From the NCBI GenBank assembly GCA_964471235.1, contig CAYYGL010000106.1, positions 1 through 17,018 on the forward strand: 17,018 nt of DNA, given 5' to 3'. Shown in pieces: positions 7,396-13,924 of the stretch (positions are counted from its first letter, which is position 1; each line of letters opens with the position of its first letter). Made by a program: the position numbers and the translations under genes. The notes under the pieces are model-generated. The model was not told where the DNA came from, did no database searches, and saw only the letters and a program-made list of their open reading frames with translations. The stretch comes from CAYYGL01 sp964471235. Lineage in GTDB: Bacteria > Calditrichota > Calditrichia > RBG-13-44-9 > J075.

Positions 7396-7737
7396 TCATT
7401 TAACCACACTCACCCGCTGGGCGACAAAGGTATTCCCATGCATGTGCCCGAAAATTTCCACGACCTCGGCAGTGGCAACAGCCGCCGGTGCCGGTTCTTT
7501 AAGGTTCACTTTCGCCACTTCGTTTTTAGTATCCTTCACATAAAAGGAAATGATGTTGTTATTCCGGTCTCTCTCAAATCCTTTTGAATGGTCCACCAGA
7601 ACCTGTATCGCCTGGTTTATCTCTCCACTGGATCGAACTTTCTCGAACGACCCGATCTCATTTGATATAAGGATGTATATGGCAAATCCGGCAAACGCCA
7701 GAAAAATTGACGAAAATAGTATCCTGTGAGTACTCAT
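7396..7737 (-). CDS. Membrane-anchored OB-fold protein, CcmE-like
   Basis: This protein of 113 residues has one N-terminal transmembrane segment (about 6-24) and a short extracytoplasmic domain. The order of segments resembles the cytochrome c maturation haem chaperone CcmE: ISFYVKDTKNEVAKVNL like the F-x-V-x-D strand region, and then AEVVEIFGHMHGNTFVAQRVSVVK like the family's last strands. However, it stops just where CcmE carries its haem-binding His in the KHDExY tail, so it cannot use the canonical covalent haem site. The two histidines of GHMH (98 and 100) are in a different place. The start ATG at 7737 has GAGAGGGAAAG upstream. No other ccm gene is nearby. The similarity was judged by eye, so a different OB-fold family is possible. 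Confidence 0.5.
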   Translation of the reverse strand: MSTHRILFSSIFLAFAGFAIYILISNEIGSFEKVRSSGEINQAIQVLVDHSKGFERDRNNNIISFYVKDTKNEVAKVNLKEPAPAAVATAEVVEIFGHMHGNTFVAQRVSVVK

Positions 7738-7876
7738 CTTTCCCTCTCAAATTTTTGTTGAGAATATACCGATGTGATATGTTCATCCTGATTTATTCAG
7801 CACAGAAGCCAGTTGAACTCCGTAAATGTTAACTACTATCCTATTGGATTTCAAGGAAAATTCCGATTTTCAATCA

Positions 7877-7905
7877 TTGACACAGGGGCGTCATTGACGT
7901 ATATT
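7877..7905 (+). promoter_or_regulatory. Strong sigma-70-type promoter of higBA with direct repeat
   Basis: TTGACA (7877-7882) and TATATT (7900-7905) are separated by exactly 17 bases, close to the consensus. The 8-mer TCATTGAC occurs twice, at 7874-7881 and 7891-7898, 17 bases apart. One copy overlaps the -35 box and the other lies in the spacer, a likely operator arrangement for autorepression by the HigA antitoxin. The predicted transcript start near 7912 rules out the upstream GTG at 7910 as the toxin start. Confidence 0.65.
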
Positions 7906-7930
7906 TTTCGTGCGCCAATGGCATAGGTTG

Positions 7931-8245
7931 ATGATGATTTTCATTGAGACTTCGATCTTTACCCGTAGATTGAAAGAACTGATGGAAGATGAGGCTTATC
8001 GAGCACTGCAACTTCAATTAGTCGAAAATCATCAAAAAGGTGCTTTGATTCCGGGAAGCGGTGGTTTTTACAAACTGAGATGGGCAGCAAAAGGGCGTGG
8101 TAAGCGCGGCGGATTAAGAATCATTTACTATTGGATTAAAGCGGAGCACAAAATTTTTATGCTTTATATGTATCCAAAAAGTGAGCAGGAAGACCTGACA
8201 CCTCCTCAAATTAAACAATTGAAGAAAATTATTGAGGGAAAATAA
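7931..8245 (+). CDS. higB: RelE/HigB-family toxin
   Basis: This small basic protein of 104 residues belongs to the RelE/ParE fold and is closest to the HigB-like group, which are mRNA-cleaving toxins. The central IPGSGGFYKLRW and the GKRGGLRIIYYW segment are characteristic. They are followed by the FMLYMYPKSEQEDLTPPQ strand and a C-terminal Lys-rich helix. The start is ATG at 7931, or the adjacent ATG at 7934, with a weak AGG upstream. Toxin first, antitoxin second is the usual higBA order. One base separates its TAA from the antitoxin ATG, so the pair is translated together. AT-rich composition and position beside another toxin-antitoxin remnant suggest a mobile origin. Confidence 0.88.
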   Translation: MMIFIETSIFTRRLKELMEDEAYRALQLQLVENHQKGALIPGSGGFYKLRWAAKGRGKRGGLRIIYYWIKAEHKIFMLYMYPKSEQEDLTPPQIKQLKKIIEGK

Positions 8246-8246
8246 T

Positions 8247-8549
8247 ATGAAACAGGAACTTTTCGAAGAATTGCTGGAAAGTGTAAAAGAAGCCAGAGCA
8301 ATTATTGATGGAAAGAAGGAACCTTCCCGGATATTTATTTATGATGAGTTGGATGTAAAGTCGATTCGGGAACAATTCGGGTTATCCCAGGCAAAATTTG
8401 CTGCGATGTTGGGTATTAGTATTGGCACGTTACGGAATTGGGAGCAGGGCAGACGAAAACCGCAAGGACCGGCACGTGTATTACTCCGGGTGGCACAAAA
8501 GCATCCCGAAGCGATTCTTGATTCAGTTTATTCCCCTGAAGAAGGCTAA
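8247..8549 (+). CDS. higA: HigA-like antitoxin with XRE helix-turn-helix
   Basis: This 100-residue protein has an N-terminal extension of about 40 residues and a Cro/CI-type helix-turn-helix around residues 45-75 (IREQFGLSQAKFAAMLGISI, then TLRNWEQGRRKP). This is typical of antitoxins encoded after RelE/HigB toxins. It should bind the toxin and repress the shared promoter at 7877-7905. The ATG at 8247 is preceded by GAGGGAAA at 8234-8241, inside the end of the toxin gene. An upstream in-frame start at 8232 lies before that site and is rejected. Nothing in it appears broken. Confidence 0.9.
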   Translation: MKQELFEELLESVKEARAIIDGKKEPSRIFIYDELDVKSIREQFGLSQAKFAAMLGISIGTLRNWEQGRRKPQGPARVLLRVAQKHPEAILDSVYSPEEG

Positions 8550-8701
8550 CAAAACCGTCCCACCGATGTCGGATTAAACACATTCATCTTCGTTTTGCCA
8601 TAACCACCGTTTTTTTTATCGCCTATCGTAATATTTCAGAGAATGATACGATTCCGGATGCCTGTCCCGGAATGGCATTCCCATAGGGGATTGTCCATCC
8701 A
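8550..8701. other. Convergent spacer between higA and the MDR gene
   Basis: No gene is seen. A perfect short palindrome GGAATG-G-CATTCC lies at 8669-8681, about 20 bases beyond the stop codon of the minus-strand oxidoreductase. It has no T-run after it on either strand, so it is not called a terminator. Confidence 0.4.
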
Positions 8702-9721
8702 TTATCTCATCGTTATCACAATCTTTCCAAACTGTTCCCCCTTCATCATCCGTTCATAAGCATTGTGGTAATCATCAAACGAATAGGGTCCGTCAATGAT
8801 GGGTTTGATCTGATGGCGTTCAAACAGGCGTATCATCTCGTAGAAATCCTGCGGGCTGCCCATGGTGGTACCCTGGATGGTGAGTTGTTTCCAGAAGATT
8901 CGTCGCAGGGTCAGGGTGGAGGGATTGCCGCGGGTGGCGCCAAAAAAGACGATCCGTCCCCCGGGGTTCACCAGGTTGACCAGTTCATCAAAGCCATCCC
9001 CGCCGGCGCTGTCCACTACCAGATCCACCCCGTGGGCGCCAGCCATCCGGGCAATTTCTTTTCCCCATCCTGACGAATGATAATTTACTCCCCCGGCAGC
9101 ACCGGCCTTCACCGCCCGTTCGATTTTTTCATCACTGCCGGAGGTAACCAGCAACCGCGCGCCGGCGGCTAATGCCATCTGCATCATCAACGCCGCCACA
9201 CCACCACCGATGCCGGTTAACAGCACCGTCTCACCGGCTTTTACTTTCCCCTGCGTGAACAACGCCCGGTAACCGGTTAATCCCGCCAGCGGAATTGCCG
9301 CAGCCTCCTCAAAAGAAAGATACTCCGGTTTTTCCATTAGATTGCCTGCCGGTACTTTCACATATTCTGCCTGGGTGCCGTCGTCCGGTAATCCCAATAT
9401 GCGATAGTTCCTCCCCTGTACCCGTGGGTTATCCCCCCAATCCAGACTGGGATTCATAATTACCGGCTTCCCCTTCCAGGAAGCATCCACACCTTCCCCT
9501 ACCTCTTCCACCACTCCCGCACCGTCGGAACCCAGGATGATGGGCGTTTTGATACCGGCATACAACCCCTGGATGATCCACACATCCCGGTGGTTGAGTG
9601 CCGCCGCTTTTATGGCGACAGTCGCCTCTCCCGACCCCGGTTTGGGATACGGAACTTCCCGAATTTGCAGGGAATCAAAATTCTTTTTTTCCTGAAGCAC
9701 AATTGCCTTCATCGTCTTCAT
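8702..9721 (-). CDS. Zinc-less MDR oxidoreductase (quinone-reductase-like)
   Basis: This medium-chain dehydrogenase/reductase has 339 residues: an N-terminal GroES-like catalytic domain, a Rossmann NAD(P)-binding domain from about residue 125 to 290, and a C-terminal return to the first domain. The nucleotide-binding turn is LTGIGGGVAALM (168-179). The catalytic zinc ligands of alcohol dehydrogenases are missing. LNHRD (42-46) has Asn where the first Cys lies, and GSDG (64-67) replaces GHE. No four-Cys structural zinc loop is seen. This points to an NADPH-dependent quinone or enone reductase, but the substrate is unknown. ATG at 9721 has AGAGG upstream on the minus strand; a second ATG three codons later is possible. 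The second palindromic array lies directly upstream. Confidence 0.88.
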   Translation of the reverse strand: MKTMKAIVLQEKKNFDSLQIREVPYPKPGSGEATVAIKAAALNHRDVWIIQGLYAGIKTPIILGSDGAGVVEEVGEGVDASWKGKPVIMNPSLDWGDNPRVQGRNYRILGLPDDGTQAEYVKVPAGNLMEKPEYLSFEEAAAIPLAGLTGYRALFTQGKVKAGETVLLTGIGGGVAALMMQMALAAGARLLVTSGSDEKIERAVKAGAAGGVNYHSSGWGKEIARMAGAHGVDLVVDSAGGDGFDELVNLVNPGGRIVFFGATRGNPSTLTLRRIFWKQLTIQGTTMGSPQDFYEMIRLFERHQIKPIIDGPYSFDDYHNAYERMMKGEQFGKIVITMR

Positions 9722-9749
9722 TGGCTGCCTCTTGTTGGTTTTTGGTATG

Positions 9750-9984
9750 GATTCCGGATTTTATGATTGTTTGACCTGGTGCATAGACAAAACAAGTTTT
9801 GTTGCTCCGGACTGCTCACTTTATGACTCGGTGCATAGACAAAACAAGTTTTGTTGCTCCGGACTTATCCCTTTATGACCCGGTGCATAGACAAAACAAG
9901 TTTTGTCGCTCCGGACTTATCCCTTTATGACCCGGTGCACTTAGACAAAACAAGTTTTGTCGCTCCGGACTGCTCACTTCACGG
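9750..9984 (-). repeat. Tandem array of 52-bp palindrome-bearing units (array 2)
   Basis: Four palindromes lie at 9786-9803, 9838-9855, 9890-9907 and 9944-9961, spaced 52, 52 and 54 bases. Read on the minus strand each is GACAAAACTTGTTTTGTC, or AACAAAAC in two copies, preceded by GGAGC, just as in array 1. The remainder of the unit has diverged but still aligns (TATGCACC against AATGGCAC; ATAAAGGGA against ATGAAGGGA). On the minus strand the array begins a few bases after the DUF429 stop codon with CCGTGAAGTGAG; array 1 begins with CCGTGAAGGGAG after its gene. It fades out as a degenerate fifth fragment near 9750, before the MDR gene. Confidence 0.92.
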
Positions 9985-9989
9985 TTCTC

Positions 9990-10805
9990 TTAACAATACA
10001 CCCAGCCTTCAACCGGATTATGCACCTGAATACTGTCCTCCACCACCGCCCAATTTCGGGATAATTCCACTAAAACACAAGCCGCTAAGAGACTATCCAG
10101 GGCATCGCCCCCGGAATTGGTTACCAGCACTTCCGGAATCGATTCATCCGTAAATTGCATTCTGTTCCGGGAAACCACCTCCTTCAACAACATTTCCCGT
10201 TGCTGCCTTTCCGGCTGCTTCCTGCCTTTATAAGGGGCATAGAGACCCAACCGTTTCAGATAAGATGCCGGGCAGGTTTCCAGAATCCGGGGATGATCCG
10301 CTGAAGCGGTAAACATGGGGATTACCCCGGCTTGCTGCGCTTTCACCAGCGGCGCCAACAAGTAGCGAATACCGTAATAAGTTTGTCGATACCCCCGCAG
10401 GTTGTAGGGGGAGAAGGGCACCCGGGCGTTTTTGTCCGTCTGGCGTTTCAATTCGGCATGAGGAGAAAAGCGGCGGCAGTACTCTCGAAACGAATCGGGT
10501 GTGGGAAAACGGCTACCAAAGCGAAGGGCAAATGCTTCCCAATTCTGCTCCGGGATCATGACCTCCGGCAGACTGAAGGGAAAATCCATCCCGATTAGCG
10601 TATCATCGCTTTGGGAGGCGATAAACTGACGCAGTGCCGGCAGGCAGTGCTCCCGGCTACTCGACGAATCCGGCAACTCCCGGGCAGGCAAACAGGCTTG
10701 CACCACGCCGCCAGATTCGGTGTTCTTCAGAATGGTTAACCAGATATGATTGCCGGCATCCTGCGCACCGCTGAAATCGATGCCGATGAGGGTTTGAGGA
10801 GACAT
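9990..10805 (-). CDS. DUF429 family protein (RNase H-like fold)
   Basis: This protein of 271 residues has the features of the DUF429 family, whose function is not established. Acidic motifs typical of an RNase H-like fold are present: IGIDFSGAQD near the N-terminus (Asp10), IGMDFPFSLP (Asp74), ETCPASYLKRLG in the middle and NSGGDALDSLLAA near the C-terminus (Asp234, Asp237). These suggest a metal-binding nuclease or phosphotransferase-like site, which is inference. ATG at 10805 puts the first strand in the usual place. A TTG at 10835 would add ten residues and is less likely. Neither has a good ribosome-binding site. The stop codon is followed within a few bases by array 2. Confidence 0.8.
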   Translation of the reverse strand: MSPQTLIGIDFSGAQDAGNHIWLTILKNTESGGVVQACLPARELPDSSSSREHCLPALRQFIASQSDDTLIGMDFPFSLPEVMIPEQNWEAFALRFGSRFPTPDSFREYCRRFSPHAELKRQTDKNARVPFSPYNLRGYRQTYYGIRYLLAPLVKAQQAGVIPMFTASADHPRILETCPASYLKRLGLYAPYKGRKQPERQQREMLLKEVVSRNRMQFTDESIPEVLVTNSGGDALDSLLAACVLVELSRNWAVVEDSIQVHNPVEGWVYC

Positions 10806-11260
10806 GTCTTTATATGAGAATAGGTGGTTAGGCAAAAGTTTATTAAGCTTTAGGTAAATAGGCTATAGGTTCTTCGGGATTTCCTACATCCAGCCCCCTT
10901 AAATTGCTATAAAGTACCCACCGGCATGGTGGACCGATGAGGAATGTTTGATGATCTCCGTATCACCAGGAATTTTCTTAGTACGATTGTTCGAAATATC
11001 CATGATAATGACGATCATAAAGTTACAATCGTATAAAAAACAATAATATTATACGATAGCATCGTATAGATATGGGGGAATTTTTGATACCCAAGGAAAT
11101 AGGTAACAACTTTCAATCTCTTCGGTTGACCCCTCCGAAATATTTATAATTTGATCACGCATTTTAATCGGTATCTATGGATGCCGTTGGAAACCACCTT
11201 TCCTCGAGCATCCAAGTCACTCCAAAGTAATCAGTTTCTGTCCCGAGTCAGTAAATCTCA
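10806..11260. other. Gene-free stretch with inverted repeats
   Basis: No convincing gene is seen in these 455 bases; the short open frames have no recognisable protein features. The first part should hold the leader of the minus-strand DUF429 gene. The notable content is the nested inverted-repeat cluster at 10981-11067. The composition is AT-rich. Confidence 0.5.
10981..11067. repeat. Nested inverted repeats with ATCGTAT motifs
   Basis: GTACGATTGT (10981-10990) pairs with ACAATCGTAT (11025-11034) at 9 of 10 positions. This stem encloses a second one, ATGAT...ATCAT, near 11002-11018. A further perfect 9-bp inverted repeat is ATCGTATAA (11028-11036) / TTATACGAT (11049-11057), and the latter pairs again with ATCGTAT at 11061-11067. 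The half-sites thus allow alternative pairings. No T-run is suitably placed for a terminator. The function is unknown. Confidence 0.7.
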
Positions 11261-11832
11261 TCACCCACCTCCACGGCGGTTTTTCCGCGCCCGATACATC
11301 CGCTCCGTAAAGCCGCCGTCTTCCAGAAAACGTTGTTCCAGTGACATGAACTGCCGCCTGAGTAAATAAGTAGCCTGGTGGATCAGGCAAATTACAGTAT
11401 TTGCTGCTACCTCAGATGTAGCAGAAGAAATACCGTAAGGGTCCATAGTTTTCCTGTAGGACTTGTCTGAAATTAATTTTTTATATTTATTCCGCACTTC
11501 CAACGCCTCGGGGGAATCTTTATCCCATTGCCGCAAGCCCTGATGCCGTAAAAAATCCTCATAGTCTAAAAGCAGTTCTTCCTAACTGGCGCGGGCAACC
11601 CCGGTATGTTTTATTCCATCTTTTTGGATGGAGCCGACGCCATGCTCCACTCCGCAATATTTTGCACCCCGCTGCGGGTTGCCTGCACCATTTGATCGTG
11701 AGTGCGGGAACGCCGGTCGATAAAGCGGTTGCAAAAAATAACCGTTGCGTCATATACCAGTTGGGCACACTGAAAACTACGCAGCTTCCGATACCCACCA
11801 TGTTTGGGAATAATGGAACCCTGTTCCGCCAT
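11261..11832 (-). pseudogene. Degraded four-helix-bundle 'suffix domain' protein (S23-related)
   Basis: Two halves of one protein lie in different frames. The N-terminal half starts at 11832 (MAEQGSIIPKHGGYRKL, later THDQMVQATRSGVQNIAE) and stops after SKKME at a TAA (11611-11613). The remaining frame then reads K-H-T-G-V-A-R-A-S, a TAG at 11582-11584, EELLLDYEDFLRHQGLRQWD, and on to EVAANTVICLIHQATYLL and a stop at 11261. Intact relatives, as I know them, read VARASLEELLLDYEDFL without a break. The lesions are therefore one base lost next to the TAA and a Leu codon changed to TAG. The family is related to four-helix proteins found in 23S rRNA intervening sequences, but this type is scattered in genomes; its role is unknown. 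Confidence 0.82.
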
Positions 11833-11910
11833 AGGGTCTCTCCCTGAGCAAAAAAATAAATATTGTTCAGATAAATATCAAGCTGCAACAATGGTTTTAA
11901 TTTGAACACG

Positions 11911-13368
11911 CTATCTCAGCAGCACCATCCGGCGCGTGGCGATAAATTGATCTTGCACTTTTAACCGGTAAAAATAGACGCCGCTTGACACTTCATTTCC
12001 CCGGGCATTCATCCCATTCCAGATCACCGAATGTCTTCCCGGGGAGACAGAATCATCCAGCAGGGTCTCTATCCACTCCCCATGCACATTAAAAATCTGT
12101 AACCGGACGAACGCAGGTTTTCGCGTTCGGAATGGAATGGTGGTGGATGGATTAAACGGATTGGGATAATTCTGCCCCAACTCAAAATCATTGAATGGGG
12201 AATCGGGATCATCCAGTCCCCCGTTAGAAGTGGGGGTGAAGCGGTAAATGTGACCATCGAAAGCGCACATATACAACTCATTGGCATCATCCACCCCGAA
12301 TGAGGAGATATTAAACGGGGCATCAACCACCAGAGAATTGACCGGATTATTCATATCGCTATAATCCAACGCCCAGATACGCCCGGAGCCGAAATCCGCA
12401 TAAACATATTTCCCCTGTAAAGACGGCACACCGGGTCCCCGGTAGACAAACCCACCGGTAACGGAGATATTGCCGCTGTTATGAAAATATTCCCAGATGG
12501 GGAGAACCAACCCGGTGACATCACATCCCGAGGGAGGCTCATAACAATGGTTGCCCTCCATAATATTCCAGCCAAAATTTCCGCCTGCGGTAATGAGGTC
12601 GATTTCCTCCCAGGCGTTTTGCCCCACATCGCCGCACCACATCTGTCCGGTAATCGGATCAAAGCTGAACCGCCAGGGATTGCGCAAGCCGTAGGCATAA
12701 ATTTCCTCCCGGTACCCCTCGGTGTTGCCGGCAAAGGGATTATCCGGCGGGATGGCATAGTGGAGTCCCGGTTGCGTGTGATTCACATCGATCCGCAGGA
12801 TGGAACCGAGTAACGTCGCTAAATTCTGCCCGTTACCAAACGGGTCTCCACCGGACCCTCCATCCCCCAGGGCGATGTAGAGCATGCTGTCGGGACCAAA
12901 AACTATCTGACCACCATTATGGTTGGAAAACGGTTGATTCACCTCGAGAATGATAAACTCGCTATCGGGAATCGCCACATTGGAATCCTGGTCAGAGACT
13001 TTAAAGCGGGAGACCACGGTACGGCGGGGATTGGACGCAGTGTAATCCACATAAAAATAGCCGTTGGTTGCAAAGTCGGGATGGAATGCCAACCCCAGCA
13101 AGCCCTCCTCATTGCCGGCGTCATTGACCCGGTCGCGGATATCCAGAAACACCGTTTTGGAAGTAACCGCCGGGTCATTTTCAAACCCCCAGATCATCCC
13201 ACGCTGTTCCACTACAAACAGGCGGTTGCTGCCGTCACCGGCATGTTGCAGGTCCACCGGGCGGATAAAGGAGAGTTGGGGAAACGCCTGCTGAAGTGCG
13301 ATCGGCGGTTGGGTGTGAGCGCTCATCCATAACATCGTTATCATCAGGAGTGTAAACATTCTGTTCAT
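11911..13368 (-). CDS. Secreted PQQ-dependent sugar dehydrogenase-like protein with T9SS sorting domain
   Basis: This 485-residue protein has a signal peptide (about 1-19), a six-bladed beta-propeller of the soluble glucose/sorbosone dehydrogenase type (about 25-380), a short linker and a C-terminal sorting domain (about 397-485). The propeller contains RPVDLQHAGDGSNRLFVVEQ (36-55), GLLGLAFHPDF (89-99) and SNHNGGQIVFGPD (148-160). His150 matches the catalytic base of soluble glucose dehydrogenase. YGLRNPWRFSFD (226-237) is also typical. The tail has NYPNPFNPST (400-409) and ends in the SSGVYFYRL...RRMVLLR pattern, typical of substrates exported and cut by the type IX system. The start ATG at 13368 has GAGGTAA upstream. 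Many such homologues oxidise unknown sugars, so the substrate is not assigned. Confidence 0.9.
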   Translation of the reverse strand: MNRMFTLLMITMLWMSAHTQPPIALQQAFPQLSFIRPVDLQHAGDGSNRLFVVEQRGMIWGFENDPAVTSKTVFLDIRDRVNDAGNEEGLLGLAFHPDFATNGYFYVDYTASNPRRTVVSRFKVSDQDSNVAIPDSEFIILEVNQPFSNHNGGQIVFGPDSMLYIALGDGGSGGDPFGNGQNLATLLGSILRIDVNHTQPGLHYAIPPDNPFAGNTEGYREEIYAYGLRNPWRFSFDPITGQMWCGDVGQNAWEEIDLITAGGNFGWNIMEGNHCYEPPSGCDVTGLVLPIWEYFHNSGNISVTGGFVYRGPGVPSLQGKYVYADFGSGRIWALDYSDMNNPVNSLVVDAPFNISSFGVDDANELYMCAFDGHIYRFTPTSNGGLDDPDSPFNDFELGQNYPNPFNPSTTIPFRTRKPAFVRLQIFNVHGEWIETLLDDSVSPGRHSVIWNGMNARGNEVSSGVYFYRLKVQDQFIATRRMVLLR

Positions 13369-13924
13369 GGGTTACCTCGACAATATTAGTAGAATAAAAA
13401 ATTATTCGTAATATAATGCGAAGGAACACCCCTGCCAAATCGGATTCGTCATATTGCGGGAGCCCACCGATTTACCTCCCCCTCACCTTAAATTTTTTAG
13501 ATTTTCATTGATTTTTCGCCCGGAAAACATTTTAATAGGCTCATGGAATTGCAAGTAATGACAGACCTCTTTTATATGATCGCCTGCCGACACTGGTACG
13601 GCTTTAGTTGACCAACCCTTGTGTGATCCAGCAAAGTTTTCACTCAATTCGATGCCGGATGCTACGAAGAAGAGTAGATGGGCAAATTATTGGTGAGTGG
13701 TGACATAACGAATTGCGGGGGAGACCGGGCGAATCGACAACTTCGCCAATCCCGATCTTTTCGCTGTGTAAATTATATCCCATCCCTTTTCCGGTGAACG
13801 GATCATTTTTATGGAACCGGCTCAAACGACCCGCTTTTGAAATTACCACTCATCCACCCGTTTTACAAGTCATCAATGGCAAAACGTCAGTTAATGCAAC
13901 ATATCAAACACAGGAGAAAGTATC
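13369..13924. other. Divergent intergenic region without a visible gene
   Basis: These 556 bases separate the minus-strand dehydrogenase gene from the COG2403 gene. I see no coding or tRNA-like sequence. Small inverted repeats are GGCGAA (13728-13733) / TTCGCC (13742-13747) and CGTTTT (13859-13864) / AAAACG (13881-13886). A weak promoter-like pair is TTGCAA (13549-13554) and TTATAT (13572-13577) with 17 bases between. The length leaves room for an untranslated leader or a small RNA, but nothing is recognised. Confidence 0.4.

Noticed and set aside
8669..8681. Terminator at the palindrome GGAATG-G-CATTCC
   Set aside because: The one-base centre cannot form a good RNA loop, and no T-run follows on either strand.
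5036..9984. CRISPR arrays
   Set aside because: The whole 51- or 52-bp unit is repeated with no unique spacers, and there are no cas genes in the window.
9851..10153. Plus-strand open frame across array 2 and the end of DUF429
   Set aside because: It is made of repeat units and the antisense of a well-supported minus-strand gene, and has no ribosome-binding site or family features.
11559..11909. Minus-strand open frame of 116 residues overlapping the four-helix pseudogene
   Set aside because: It is an alternative frame of the N-terminal half of the pseudogene, where the other frame shows clear family motifs.
13600..13700. A possible tRNA or structured RNA upstream of the COG2403 gene
   Set aside because: No T-arm or anticodon arm could be drawn, and only short inverted repeats were seen.
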